From: Acidimicrobiia bacterium
Lineage (GTDB): Bacteria > Actinomycetota > Acidimicrobiia > Acidimicrobiales > AC-14
Assembly (NCBI GenBank): GCA_023264995.1
Contig: JAHFUR010000004.1
Span: 102,921-166,920, forward strand
Length of the DNA stretch: 64,000 bases
Direction of reading: 5' to 3'
Shown here: positions 19,666-28,850 of the stretch, piece after piece
How the letters are laid out: every line of letters begins with the position of its first letter
How positions within the stretch are numbered: position 1 is the first letter of the stretch
Made by a program: the position numbers and the translations under genes
The notes under the pieces: generated by a model
Databases searched by the model: none
Told to the model about the DNA's origin: nothing
Seen by the model: only the letters and a program-made list of their open reading frames with translations

Positions 19666-20984
19666 TGGCCGCCACCGAGTCATTCAACGTCGTGATGCCG
19701 CAACTCGGCGAGACCGTCACCGAGGGCACCATCACCCGGTGGTTCAAGAAGGTCGGGGACCAGGTCGTCGAGGACGAGCCGCTCTTCGAGGTCTCGACCG
19801 ACAAGGTGGACTCCGAGGTGCCGGCCGCCTCCGGCGGCTACCTCGCGGAGATCCTGGTCGAGGAGGGGGAGACGGTCGACGTCGGTGCCCGGCTCGCAGT
19901 GATCGGCGTCGCCCCCGGCTCGGGCAACGGCGCCGCGCCAGCGCCGGAGCCGGCCGAGGCGCCCGTCGCGGCGGTCCCGCCCCCCGTGGCCCCGCCGGAG
20001 GTCGTGCCCGCGCCCGAGCCGGTGGGACCGGCGCCGGAGGCCTCCGGCAACCCCAGCCGCAAGGTCCTGTCGCCCCTGGTCCGGCGGCTTCTGGCCGACA
20101 ACAACCTGGACGCCGACGAGATCGAGGGCACCGGCATCGACGGGCGGGTCACCCGCAACGACGTGATGGCCCACCTCGACAAGGGCGGCGCCCGCGCCGG
20201 CGCGCCCAAGCCCGCCGCCGCCCCCACCCGGACCGCCGTCGCGCCGGCGGTCGTGCCCGCACCCCGCGCCGGCGCCGACGAGGTCATCCCCTTCACCAAC
20301 ATCCGCAAGCGCACCGCCGAGCACATGGTGCGGTCGCAGGCCACGTCGGCCCACGTGCTGATCGGCATGGAGGTCGACTTCGACGGCGTCGACCGGGTCC
20401 GGCTGGCCGAAAAGGACGCGTTCAAGGCCGAGGAGGGGTTCTCCCTCACCTACCTGCCCTTCGTGTCCCGGGCCGTGGTCGACGCCATCCGCGACTTCCC
20501 CCACGTCAACGCGTCGGTCGGTGACAACGCGCTGATCGTCCACCGCGCCGTCCATCTCGGCATTGCCGTGGACATCAACTTCGAGGGCCTGATCGTCCCC
20601 GTGGTCCACGATGCCGACGGCAAGCGCATGCGGTCGATCGCCCGGGAGATCTCCGACCTGGCCGGGCGCGCCCGCAGCAAGAAGCTCAACGCCGACGAGA
20701 TCTCGGGCAGCACGTTCACCATCACCAACCCGGGTGGCTACGGCACGTTCTTCACCGCGGCCGTCATCAACCAGCCCCAGGTGGCCATCCTCTCCACCGA
20801 CGGCGTGCGCAAGCGCCCCGTCGTGGTCCAGCTCCCCGACGGGAGCGACGCCATCGCCATCCACCCGGTGGGCACCCTGGCCCTCACCTTCGACCACCGG
20901 GCCTTCGACGGCGCCTACGCGTCGGCCTTCCTGGCCCGCTGCCGCGACATCATCGAGACCCGGGACTGGTCCCAGGAGCTGTGA
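19665..20984 (+). CDS. sucB: Dihydrolipoamide acyltransferase (E2, 2-oxoglutarate dehydrogenase type)
   Basis: N-terminal lipoyl domain (STDKVDSEVPA), E3-binding SPLVRRLLADNNLD, catalytic FDHRAFDGAYA. Confidence 0.9.
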   Translation: MAATESFNVVMPQLGETVTEGTITRWFKKVGDQVVEDEPLFEVSTDKVDSEVPAASGGYLAEILVEEGETVDVGARLAVIGVAPGSGNGAAPAPEPAEAPVAAVPPPVAPPEVVPAPEPVGPAPEASGNPSRKVLSPLVRRLLADNNLDADEIEGTGIDGRVTRNDVMAHLDKGGARAGAPKPAAAPTRTAVAPAVVPAPRAGADEVIPFTNIRKRTAEHMVRSQATSAHVLIGMEVDFDGVDRVRLAEKDAFKAEEGFSLTYLPFVSRAVVDAIRDFPHVNASVGDNALIVHRAVHLGIAVDINFEGLIVPVVHDADGKRMRSIAREISDLAGRARSKKLNADEISGSTFTITNPGGYGTFFTAAVINQPQVAILSTDGVRKRPVVVQLPDGSDAIAIHPVGTLALTFDHRAFDGAYASAFLARCRDIIETRDWSQEL

Positions 20985-22567
20985 GCCTGGCCGCACCGGC
21001 GGGCGCGGCCGGCGCACCGCTCCGGGCTCGCTGGCTCGGACGGGCCCGCTTCACCGACGCCCACGCCCTGCAACGGGCCCTGTTCACGGGTACCACCGAC
21101 TCGTACCTGCTCCTCCTGGAGCACCACCCCGTCTACACCGTCGGCCTGCGGGGCCCGCTCGACCACCTGCGGGTGCCCGCCGGCGACCTGGGCGCCGACC
21201 TCGTCGCCACCGACCGGGGCGGCGACGTCACCTGGCACGGGCCGGGCCAGCTCGTCGGCTATCCCATCGTCTCCACCACCGCCTCGCCCAAGGACCACGT
21301 CCGGGCCGTCGAGCAACTGGTCATCGACGTGTGCGCCAGCCTCGGCCTCCCCGGTCTCGGTCGGGCCGAGGGGGCACCCGGCGTCTGGGTCGACCCCGCC
21401 GGCGCCCGCCCCCGCAAGATCTGCGCCATCGGGACCCGCCGGTCGAGGGGCCGGACCATGCACGGCTTCGCCCTCAACGTCGACCCGGACCTGTCGTGGT
21501 TCGACCGGATCGTGCCGTGCGGCATCGCCGACCGGGGCGTGACGTCGCTCGCCGCCGAGGGCATGACGGTCGACATGCGCACCGTCGTCGACGCGGTCAT
21601 CGAGGCGGCCGCCGGCCGGTGGGGCGACGGCACGGTCGACCGGGCCGACGTGTCCTGGGAGCGGGAGACGCCGGCGGGCATGCCCGTGGCCACCCGCAAG
21701 CCCGAGTGGCTCCGGGTCAAGGTCGACCTGGGAACGGGGTACCGCGACGTGAAGCGCACCATGCGCTCGCGCCAGCTGGTCACCGTCTGCGAGGAAGCCG
21801 GCTGCCCCAACATCTACGAGTGCTGGCGGGACGGCACGGCCACGTTCATGATCAACGGCGAGCAGTGCACCCGGGCCTGCGGGTTCTGCCAGGTCGACAC
21901 CAGCAAGCCGATGCCCGCCGACCCGGCCGAGCCCGAGCGGCTGGCCGACGCCGTCGCCGAGATGGGCCTGGCCCACGCCGTCATCACCGCCGTGGCCCGC
22001 GACGACCTGCCCGACGGCGGCGCCGGCGGGTTCGCCGAGTCCATCCGGGCCGTCCGCCGGCGGAACCCGGCGACCGCCGTCGAGGTGCTGGTCCCCGACT
22101 GCAAGGGCGACCCCGGTGCCCTGGCCACCATCTTCGACGCCCGGCCCGACGTGCTGAACCACAACCTGGAGACCGTCGCCCGGCTCCAGCGCCACGTGCG
22201 GCCGTCGGCGTCCTACGCCCGGAGCCTTTCGGTGCTGGCCCGCGCCGCGGCCGCCGGCCTGGTCACCAAGTCGGGGCTCATCCTCGGCCTGGGCGAGTCG
22301 GAGGACGAGGTGCTGGCCGCCATGGTCGACCTCCAGCGGGTGGGTGTGTCCATCCTCACCCTGGGCCAGTACCTGCGCCCGTCCGCCGCCCACCTGCCCG
22401 TCGCCCGGTGGTGGGCGCCGGCGGAGTTCGACCGGCTGGCCGCGGCCGGGCGGGCCATGGGCTTCGCCCATGTCGAGGCGTCACCCCTCACCCGGTCGAG
22501 CTACCACGCCCGCCAAGCAGCGTCCGCGGCCACCCCTGTCGAACTGGTGACACGAACGGGGCGTTGA
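20981..22567 (+). CDS. Bifunctional fusion: octanoyltransferase (LipB) - lipoyl synthase (LipA)
   Basis: LipB: DRGGDVTWHGPGQLVGYPI, RKICAIG...HGFALNVDPDLSWFDRIVPCGI. LipA: VCEEAGCPNIYEC, CTRACGFCQVDTSKP, LNHNLETV, TKSGLILGLGES, RSSYHA. One uninterrupted frame; GTGA overlap with sucB. Confidence 0.95.
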   Translation: MSLAAPAGAAGAPLRARWLGRARFTDAHALQRALFTGTTDSYLLLLEHHPVYTVGLRGPLDHLRVPAGDLGADLVATDRGGDVTWHGPGQLVGYPIVSTTASPKDHVRAVEQLVIDVCASLGLPGLGRAEGAPGVWVDPAGARPRKICAIGTRRSRGRTMHGFALNVDPDLSWFDRIVPCGIADRGVTSLAAEGMTVDMRTVVDAVIEAAAGRWGDGTVDRADVSWERETPAGMPVATRKPEWLRVKVDLGTGYRDVKRTMRSRQLVTVCEEAGCPNIYECWRDGTATFMINGEQCTRACGFCQVDTSKPMPADPAEPERLADAVAEMGLAHAVITAVARDDLPDGGAGGFAESIRAVRRRNPATAVEVLVPDCKGDPGALATIFDARPDVLNHNLETVARLQRHVRPSASYARSLSVLARAAAAGLVTKSGLILGLGESEDEVLAAMVDLQRVGVSILTLGQYLRPSAAHLPVARWWAPAEFDRLAAAGRAMGFAHVEASPLTRSSYHARQAASAATPVELVTRTGR

Positions 22568-22591
22568 GGCCCCGAACCTGTCACCAGTTCG
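22540..22591. repeat. Palindromic repeat copy 1: perfect 13-bp inverted repeat with inner 6-bp stem; lipBA stop codon in the apical loop
   Basis: CGAACTGGTGACA (22540-22552) / TGTCACCAGTTCG (22579-22591); inner CGGGGC/GCCCCG; TGA at 22565-22567. Confidence 0.75.
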
Positions 22592-22603
22592 GAGGGTGGG
22601 TGG

Positions 22604-23119
22604 CTAGAAGGTCACCGGCAGGCAGGCCTGGCGGGCGCCGGCGGCGCCGCCGGGGGCCGTGGGCAGGGCGTGGATGACCATGGACTTGGCCGCGCCCGAG
22701 GCGATGACGAAGGGCACGGTCGTCATGGCATACCCGTAGCCGCCGTCCCGCACGGTGAAGTCCAGCCACACCTCGGTGGACGGGCTCGGGGTGCCGCCGA
22801 TGTTGTAGTGGCCCAGGGCCGCCGCGCCGTTGCCGGCCACGCACGGGCCGATGTGGATGTGGGCGCCGAAGGTCGTGCCGGCCGCCTGGGGGTCGAGCCC
22901 GGTGAAGTAGACCCGGAAGGTGGTGGTACCACCAGATGCCAAGGCGTAGAGCTGGGCCGAGGCGCCGTCGGTGGCGTTGTAGGTGCCCACGGCCAGGTCC
23001 GACAGCGCGCCGCCGGCCGTGACGTACGAGGTCGCGGCGCCCACCGGGGCTACGCCGGTCACAAGCCCGGTTGCTACCGCAGCCGCCGCCAACCATCCGA
23101 ACCTGCGTGTCCCGCGCAC
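22604..23119 (-). CDS. Secreted Cu/Zn-superoxide-dismutase-like protein
   Basis: Signal peptide; AHIHIGPC...LGHYN...VWLDFTV...MVIHA pattern; GTG start. Confidence 0.6.
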   Translation of the reverse strand: MRGTRRFGWLAAAAVATGLVTGVAPVGAATSYVTAGGALSDLAVGTYNATDGASAQLYALASGGTTTFRVYFTGLDPQAAGTTFGAHIHIGPCVAGNGAAALGHYNIGGTPSPSTEVWLDFTVRDGGYGYAMTTVPFVIASGAAKSMVIHALPTAPGGAAGARQACLPVTF

Positions 23120-23187
23120 AACGTCCCCCTTTGTCGGTTTGGAGCCCGCAGCTTGTCACAGTCAGGCCCTGGCTACCCTGACCCTGG

Positions 23188-24300
23188 ATGTCCCCCACCA
23201 CTTCTGCCCTCGCCGCCCGTATGGCCGCCGTCCGGGCCCGCATGAGCGAGCTGGGTATCGACACCCTGCTGCTCTCCCTGGGGGCCGACCTCCCCTGGCT
23301 CACGGGCTACACGGCCATGCCCCTTGAACGCCTCACGATGCTCGTCCTGCCCTTGGAAACAGACGCCGTGCTCGTCATCCCCCAGCTCGAGGCGGCCAGG
23401 GTGCAGCCGCGCCCGGAGCTGTTCTCGGTCCAGCCGTGGGCCGAGACCGACAACCCCGTCCGGCTGGTGACGGGGGTGGTCGGCCGGTCCCGCCGGCGCC
23501 TGGCCGTTTCCGACCGGACCTGGGCCACGTTCCTTCTCGCTCTCCAGGTCGAGCTGCCCCGCTCCACGTGGACCGTCGCCTCCACCGTCACCGGCCCCCT
23601 GCGGGCGGTCAAGGACGACGACGAGGTGGCCGCCCTGCGGGCCGCAGCGGCCGCCGCCGACCGGGTGGCCGCCGACCTGCTGAGCGGCGGGATCCCCCTC
23701 ATCGGCCGGACCGAGGCCGAGGTCTCCCGCGAGCTCGGCGACCGGCTCGTCAGCGCGGGCCACGACGCGGTCAACTTCGCCATCGTCGCCGGCGGGCCGA
23801 ACGCGGCCAGCCCGCACCACGAGCCGGGCTCCCGCCCCATCGGTGCCGGCGAGGCGGTCGTGTGCGACTTCGGCGGCACCATGGCCGGCTACTGCTCCGA
23901 CATCACCCGCACTGTGTTCACGGGCGACCCGCCGGAGGAGTTCCGCGACCTGTACGCCGTGCTGGCCGGCGCCCAGGCGGCGGCGGTCGACGCGGCCCGG
24001 GTCGGCACGTCATGCCAGGCCGTCGACGCCGTGGCCCGGGACCTGATCACCGCGGCCGGCTATGGGCCGAACTTCATCCACCGGACGGGCCACGGGATCG
24101 GGCTGGAGGAGCACGAGGATCCGTACCTGGTCAGCGGCAACCGCGACCCGCTCGTCGCCGGGCACGCCTTCTCGGTCGAGCCCGGGATCTACATCGAGGG
24201 CCGGTGGGGTGCCCGCATCGAGGACATCGTCGTGGCCACCGGGGCCGGGCCGAGCTCGCTGAACCAGGCCGACCACGCCCTGGCCGTCGTAGAGTCCTAG
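23188..24300 (+). CDS. M24 family Xaa-Pro peptidase
   Basis: VVCDFGGTMAGYCSDITRTVFTG, HRTGHGIGLEEHEDPYLV, FSVEPGIYIEGRWGARIEDIV metal-ligand motifs. Confidence 0.94.
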   Translation: MSPTTSALAARMAAVRARMSELGIDTLLLSLGADLPWLTGYTAMPLERLTMLVLPLETDAVLVIPQLEAARVQPRPELFSVQPWAETDNPVRLVTGVVGRSRRRLAVSDRTWATFLLALQVELPRSTWTVASTVTGPLRAVKDDDEVAALRAAAAAADRVAADLLSGGIPLIGRTEAEVSRELGDRLVSAGHDAVNFAIVAGGPNAASPHHEPGSRPIGAGEAVVCDFGGTMAGYCSDITRTVFTGDPPEEFRDLYAVLAGAQAAAVDAARVGTSCQAVDAVARDLITAAGYGPNFIHRTGHGIGLEEHEDPYLVSGNRDPLVAGHAFSVEPGIYIEGRWGARIEDIVVATGAGPSSLNQADHALAVVES

Positions 24301-24303
24301 GCC

Positions 24304-25026
24304 ATGGACCTGGGCATCAGTGGTCGCGTGGCGCTGGTCACCGCCGCCTCCAAGGGTCTCGGCCGGGCGTCCGCCGTCGCCCTGGCCCGGGAGGGGGCCA
24401 ACGTGGTCATCTGCGCCCGAGGGGCCGACGCGCTGGCCGCCGCGGCCGCCGAGGCCGGTGCCGACGCCGAGGTGCTCGCCATCCCGGCCGACGTCACCGA
24501 CCCGGCCGTGCCCGCGCAACTGGTGGCCGCGGCCGTCGAGCGGTTCGGCCGGCTCGACATCGTGGTGGCCAACGCCGGCGGCCCGCCGGCGGCGCGGTCG
24601 CTCGAGGTCGACGACGACCAGCTCGAAGCGGCGCTCAACGCCAACCTGCTCACCTCAGTCCGCCTGGTCCGGGAGGCGCTCCCCCACCTTCGGGCCGGCG
24701 GGTGGGGCCGGATCTGTTGCATCACCTCGTCGTCGATCAAGCAGCCCATCCCGTCGCTGGCCCTATCGAACACGGCCCGCACCGCGCTGTGGGCGTGGGC
24801 CAAGACAGCCGCCGCCGACCTGTTCGCCGACGGGATCACGCTCAACCTGATCTGCCCGGGGTCGCACGCCACCGACCGCATGAAAGCCATCTCGGTGCCC
24901 ACCGGCCCCATGGGCGACCCCGACGACTTCGGGCGCACGGTGGCGTTCCTGTGCTCGGAGCCGGCGAAGTTCATCAGCGGCTCCACCCTCGTCATCGACG
25001 GGGCGCGGAGCGTGGGGCTGGTCTAA
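24304..25026 (+). CDS. SDR family oxidoreductase
   Basis: ALVTAASKGLGRASAVALAREGANVVI, VVANAGGPP, SGSTLVIDGA; typical SDR fold. Confidence 0.92.
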   Translation: MDLGISGRVALVTAASKGLGRASAVALAREGANVVICARGADALAAAAAEAGADAEVLAIPADVTDPAVPAQLVAAAVERFGRLDIVVANAGGPPAARSLEVDDDQLEAALNANLLTSVRLVREALPHLRAGGWGRICCITSSSIKQPIPSLALSNTARTALWAWAKTAAADLFADGITLNLICPGSHATDRMKAISVPTGPMGDPDDFGRTVAFLCSEPAKFISGSTLVIDGARSVGLV

Positions 25027-25256
25027 CCGTCTTCGGTGTGCTCGGGGTGGCGCTGCTCGTGGCGCTTCCCCTCGTCCTGCGCCTTGAGCTCCTCGGCCCA
25101 GGTCGACATGATCTTGTCGAACTTGCCCAACCGCCGGCGGAAGCGCCGGGTGGCCACCTTCGGCGCCAGCTTCGGCCAGAACAGCCGGACGATCAAGAGC
25201 GACATGGCGACCGCCAAGGAGCAGTACGCCGCAATCTCCAACACGCTCTTCAGCAT
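25023..25256 (-). CDS. Small single-TM protein (77 aa)
   Basis: MLKSVLEIAAYCSLAVAMSLLIVRLFWPK... then charged tail; convergent 4-bp overlap with SDR. Confidence 0.55.
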   Translation of the reverse strand: MLKSVLEIAAYCSLAVAMSLLIVRLFWPKLAPKVATRRFRRRLGKFDKIMSTWAEELKAQDEGKRHEQRHPEHTEDG

Positions 25257-25399
25257 CTCGTCGCTCCTTCCGGTTGGACGTAGTGGCCCCTGCGGAACTT
25301 CTCGACCGATGCGGCGGCGACCTTGAGTGATGCGTCGGTCTCCGAACCGGCCCGTGTGTGCAACCTGTTGTGTTCCAAGCCTATGCGAAACTCGGCCGG

Positions 25400-26260
25400 G
25401 TGATCCGCCTCGATGCCGCCACGGTGCTCCTCCAGTGGGCCACTGGCGGTCTCCTGTTCCTCTGGGTCACCACTCGCCGCCGCGAGGTGGGGATCGGCTA
25501 CGGCTGGTTGCTCCGGATCGTCTACGCCCTCCTGGCCCTGGGCGCCGCCGGCGCCGGCCTGCTGCTGGACGCCGTCCCGGTCCGGGACGCGGCGTCCCTG
25601 GGCGTGGTCGCGGCCGCGGGCGTCGCCCTTGGCGTGTCGATCGTTCGCCGCAAAGCCGGCGTGGCCGGCGAGCGGGCCCGCAAGGAACGCAAGGCGGCGA
25701 GGGTGGCGGCCATGACCGGCGCGCCCGCTGCCGCCTCCCACGTCGGTGCCGCGGCCGGAGCCGTCCGGGAGTTCCCGCCGGCGCTCGACCTCGTCGCCCC
25801 CCTCATCGGCCTGGTCGGCCTGGTCGCGGCCGGGATCGCCGCCGGCGGGCCCCACCTCCTGGCCGTGGCCCGCACCCTGGCCGGGGCGCTCTTCCTGGGT
25901 GCGGTGTCCGATGCCATGCTGCTCGGCCACTGGTACCTCGTGCAGCCCGGGCTGGGCCGGGGGTCGCTGCTCGAGCTCAACCGCTGGCTGGCGCTGACCT
26001 GGCCACTTGAGGTCGCCCTGCTCCTCTGGCCGACCGGGATGCTGTCCGTGCTCTCCGGCTCGGTCGACGACGGGTGGGACGGCACCCTGGGCTGGTTCTG
26101 GGTGGCGTGCGCGGTGGCCACCCTGGTCCTGACCTTCGTGACCCAGGCCGCCCTGAAGGAGAAGGCGTACTCGGCCGTCATGGCCGCCACCGGGCTCCTG
26201 TACCTGGCCATCCTCACCGCCTTCGGCACCGACCTGGTGGCCCGCGCCATCCTGGCCTAA
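25400..26260 (+). CDS. Polytopic membrane protein, uncharacterised
   Basis: Multiple TM segments; VIRLDAATVLLQWATGGLLFLWV...; start uncertain (25358 or 25400). Confidence 0.7.
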   Translation: MIRLDAATVLLQWATGGLLFLWVTTRRREVGIGYGWLLRIVYALLALGAAGAGLLLDAVPVRDAASLGVVAAAGVALGVSIVRRKAGVAGERARKERKAARVAAMTGAPAAASHVGAAAGAVREFPPALDLVAPLIGLVGLVAAGIAAGGPHLLAVARTLAGALFLGAVSDAMLLGHWYLVQPGLGRGSLLELNRWLALTWPLEVALLLWPTGMLSVLSGSVDDGWDGTLGWFWVACAVATLVLTFVTQAALKEKAYSAVMAATGLLYLAILTAFGTDLVARAILA

Positions 26261-26350
26261 GGGGGCGCGTATCAGGGCCGCCTCCTGAGAACTCCCTGCT
26301 GGGACGTCGTCGCTCATGGACGGGCGGCGCAGGAATGGCGGGAGACCACG

Positions 26351-28831
26351 ATGACATCGCCGAGGGCCCAGCTGACCGACTTCACGAAGGACGTGCTCGG
26401 GCGGTACGTCTGCAACGGCCTCGACGAGGCCCTGGCCAGCGCGAACGCCGGCAACGGACGCCCCGACGCCCGGCCGTTCGACGTGATCGTGATCGGTGGC
26501 GGGTCGTTCGGGCCCATCTTCGCCGAGCACCTAGCGGTCGCCGACACGGCCCACAGCCATCGGGTGCTGGTGCTCGACGCCGGCCCGCTGTCGCTCCCCG
26601 AGCACGTCCAGAACATGCCGGCGGTCGGCCTGGGCGTCCCCGACCCGGCCGTCGGCGACCCCGGTCCCCGCGCCGAGGTCTGGGGCAAGCCGTGGGAGTC
26701 CGACGTCGCCTTCCCCGGGCTGGCCTACACCCTGGGCGGGCGGTCGATCTTCTTCGGCGGGTGGGCCCCCGAGCTGTTGGAGTCGGAGACCACGGCCTGG
26801 CCGGCCTCGGTCCTGGCCGACCTTCGCTCGCCGCTCGCCAACGGGTCTGACCCCTACTTCCGTCAAGCCAGCGAGCAGATCGGGGTCACCGAGACCAACG
26901 ACTTCGTGTTCGGCCCCCTGCACGAGGCGCTCCGCCAGCGTCTCTTCGCCGGCATCAAGGCCAATCGGGTCGGGGCCGCCGTGCCCCTTGACAGCGCCGA
27001 CCTGCCCCTGCACCTCGACGGCATCCCCGCCGGCGACGTGGAGATCAGCAAGCTCGAAGCACCGCTGGCCGTGCAGGGGCGGGCACCCCGCTCGGGGTTC
27101 TTCCCGTTCAGCAAGTTCAGCTCCGTCCCGCTCATCATGCAGGCGGCTCGCGCCGCGGCCGCCGAGTCCGGCAACGACGACGTCAAGAAGCGGTTCATGG
27201 TCGTGCCGGGCTGCCACGTCGTCCGGCTGGAGACCGAGCCCACCTCCACCGGCGTCCGGGTCACCAACATCCTCACCAGCAAAGGCTCCGTCCCGGTCCC
27301 CCACGGAGCCAAGGTCGTCATCGCCACCGGCACCATCGAGAGCACCCGGCTGGCCCAGATCTCCTTCCCGCTGCTGCCCAACCGTGGTCTGGTGGGGACC
27401 AACCTGATGGCCCATCTCCGTTCCAACCTGACCATCGCCATCCCGACCAGCTCGCTGCCGGCCGGCCTGGGCAACGAGCTGGCCACCTCGGCCCTGTTCG
27501 TCAAGGGCCGCTACCAGTTCGACGCCACCACCACCGGGCACTTCCACCTCCAGATCACCGCCGCCGGGCTCGAGAAGCCCAGCGGCGACTCGGAGGCCGA
27601 GCTGTTCAAGAACAACCCGGACGTGGACCTGTTCGAACGGTTCCGGCACGCCACGGACACGACGGTCGTGGTCACGATCCGGGGCATCGGGGAGATGCAG
27701 CCCCGCAACCCCGAGAGCCACGTCTCGCTGAACGGCAACGTCGACGAGTTCCAGATGCCCCGGGCCGTGGTCTCCATGGGCGACCCCAAGGGCCCGCCGA
27801 AGCCGGGTGAGAGCGCCCAGACGGCGACCGACCGCGCCCTTTGGGCGATCATGGACCAGGCCGCCGACGACGTGGCTGCGGTGCTGGCCGGCGGCAAGGC
27901 GTACCAGGTCCTGGTCAACCGGACCACGTTCGCCCCGGCCGCCGCCGGCCAGGCGGCGTCGGAGATCCTCCCGTTCTCGGCCCGGCGCGACGGGCTGGGC
28001 ACGACCCATCACGAGGCCGGCACCCTCGCCATGGGCGAGGACCCCACCACCTCGGTCACCGACCCCGACGGGCGCTTCCACTACGTCGACAACGCCTACG
28101 TCGCCGGGCCGGCCCTGCACCCGACGGTGGGGTCCCCCAACCCCATGCTCACCGGCACCGCCCTGGCCCGGCGGCTGGCCGACCGGCTCGGACGACCGGC
28201 CCCGTTCACGGCCGACCCCGGCTTCACCGCGCTCTTCGACGGGTCCGACGCGTCGAAGTGGAAGATGTCGACCATCCGCAACCAGCCCGGCCACGACGAC
28301 CCGGGCCGGTTCCTCGTCGTCGACGGCGGGTTCGAGGCGGTCACCGGCACGGACATCGGGCTGTTCTGGCACACGGTCCCCACGCCGGCGGACTTCCTGC
28401 TCCGCCTCGAATGGCGGCGCTGGACCGACGCCGACAACTCGGGGGTCTTCCTCCGGTTCCCCGACCCCGGCTCCAAGGGCTTCGACAACACCGCGTTCGT
28501 GGCCGTGCGGTTCGGCTTCGAGGTGCAGATCGACCAGCTGGCACGCGACGACGGCGCCGGCGTGCACAAGACCGGCGCCATCTACGACCTGGCCGCGCCG
28601 TTCGCCCCGGCCGCGCTCCCGGTCAACCCGCCGGGCGAATGGAACCTGTTCGAGATCCGAGCCGTCGGCCAGGTCTACGACGTGGCCCTCAACGGCGTCC
28701 CGGTGACCCACTTCGTGAACACCGACCCGGCCCGCGGGCTGCCGACGGCGCCGGGCGCGCCCAGCTTCATCGGCCTGCAGGCCCACACCGGCCGGGTCGG
28801 CTTCCGGCGGCTGCAGATCAAGGCGCTGTGA
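26351..28831 (+). CDS. GMC-family oxidoreductase fused to C-terminal DUF1080 (3-keto-disaccharide hydrolase family) domain
   Basis: N-term FDVIVIGGGSFG..., LGTTHHEAGTLAMG, ALHPTVGSPNPMLTGTALARRLAD; from about 28220 GFTALFDGSDASKWK, LLRLEWRRWTDADNSGVFLRF, FEVQID, KTGAIYDL, PPGEWNLFEI. Confidence 0.92.
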   Translation: MTSPRAQLTDFTKDVLGRYVCNGLDEALASANAGNGRPDARPFDVIVIGGGSFGPIFAEHLAVADTAHSHRVLVLDAGPLSLPEHVQNMPAVGLGVPDPAVGDPGPRAEVWGKPWESDVAFPGLAYTLGGRSIFFGGWAPELLESETTAWPASVLADLRSPLANGSDPYFRQASEQIGVTETNDFVFGPLHEALRQRLFAGIKANRVGAAVPLDSADLPLHLDGIPAGDVEISKLEAPLAVQGRAPRSGFFPFSKFSSVPLIMQAARAAAAESGNDDVKKRFMVVPGCHVVRLETEPTSTGVRVTNILTSKGSVPVPHGAKVVIATGTIESTRLAQISFPLLPNRGLVGTNLMAHLRSNLTIAIPTSSLPAGLGNELATSALFVKGRYQFDATTTGHFHLQITAAGLEKPSGDSEAELFKNNPDVDLFERFRHATDTTVVVTIRGIGEMQPRNPESHVSLNGNVDEFQMPRAVVSMGDPKGPPKPGESAQTATDRALWAIMDQAADDVAAVLAGGKAYQVLVNRTTFAPAAAGQAASEILPFSARRDGLGTTHHEAGTLAMGEDPTTSVTDPDGRFHYVDNAYVAGPALHPTVGSPNPMLTGTALARRLADRLGRPAPFTADPGFTALFDGSDASKWKMSTIRNQPGHDDPGRFLVVDGGFEAVTGTDIGLFWHTVPTPADFLLRLEWRRWTDADNSGVFLRFPDPGSKGFDNTAFVAVRFGFEVQIDQLARDDGAGVHKTGAIYDLAAPFAPAALPVNPPGEWNLFEIRAVGQVYDVALNGVPVTHFVNTDPARGLPTAPGAPSFIGLQAHTGRVGFRRLQIKAL

Positions 28832-28850
28832 CCCCGGCTGGCCGGGTCAG
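28832..28850. terminator. Short imperfect hairpin between convergent genes
   Basis: TGACCCCGGC-TG-GCCGGGTCA between stop of 26351..28831 (+) and stop of 28847..29503 (-). Confidence 0.35.

Noticed and set aside
26531-28786. 751-aa minus-strand ORF
   Set aside because: Antisense shadow of the GMC-DUF1080 gene, no coherent protein features.
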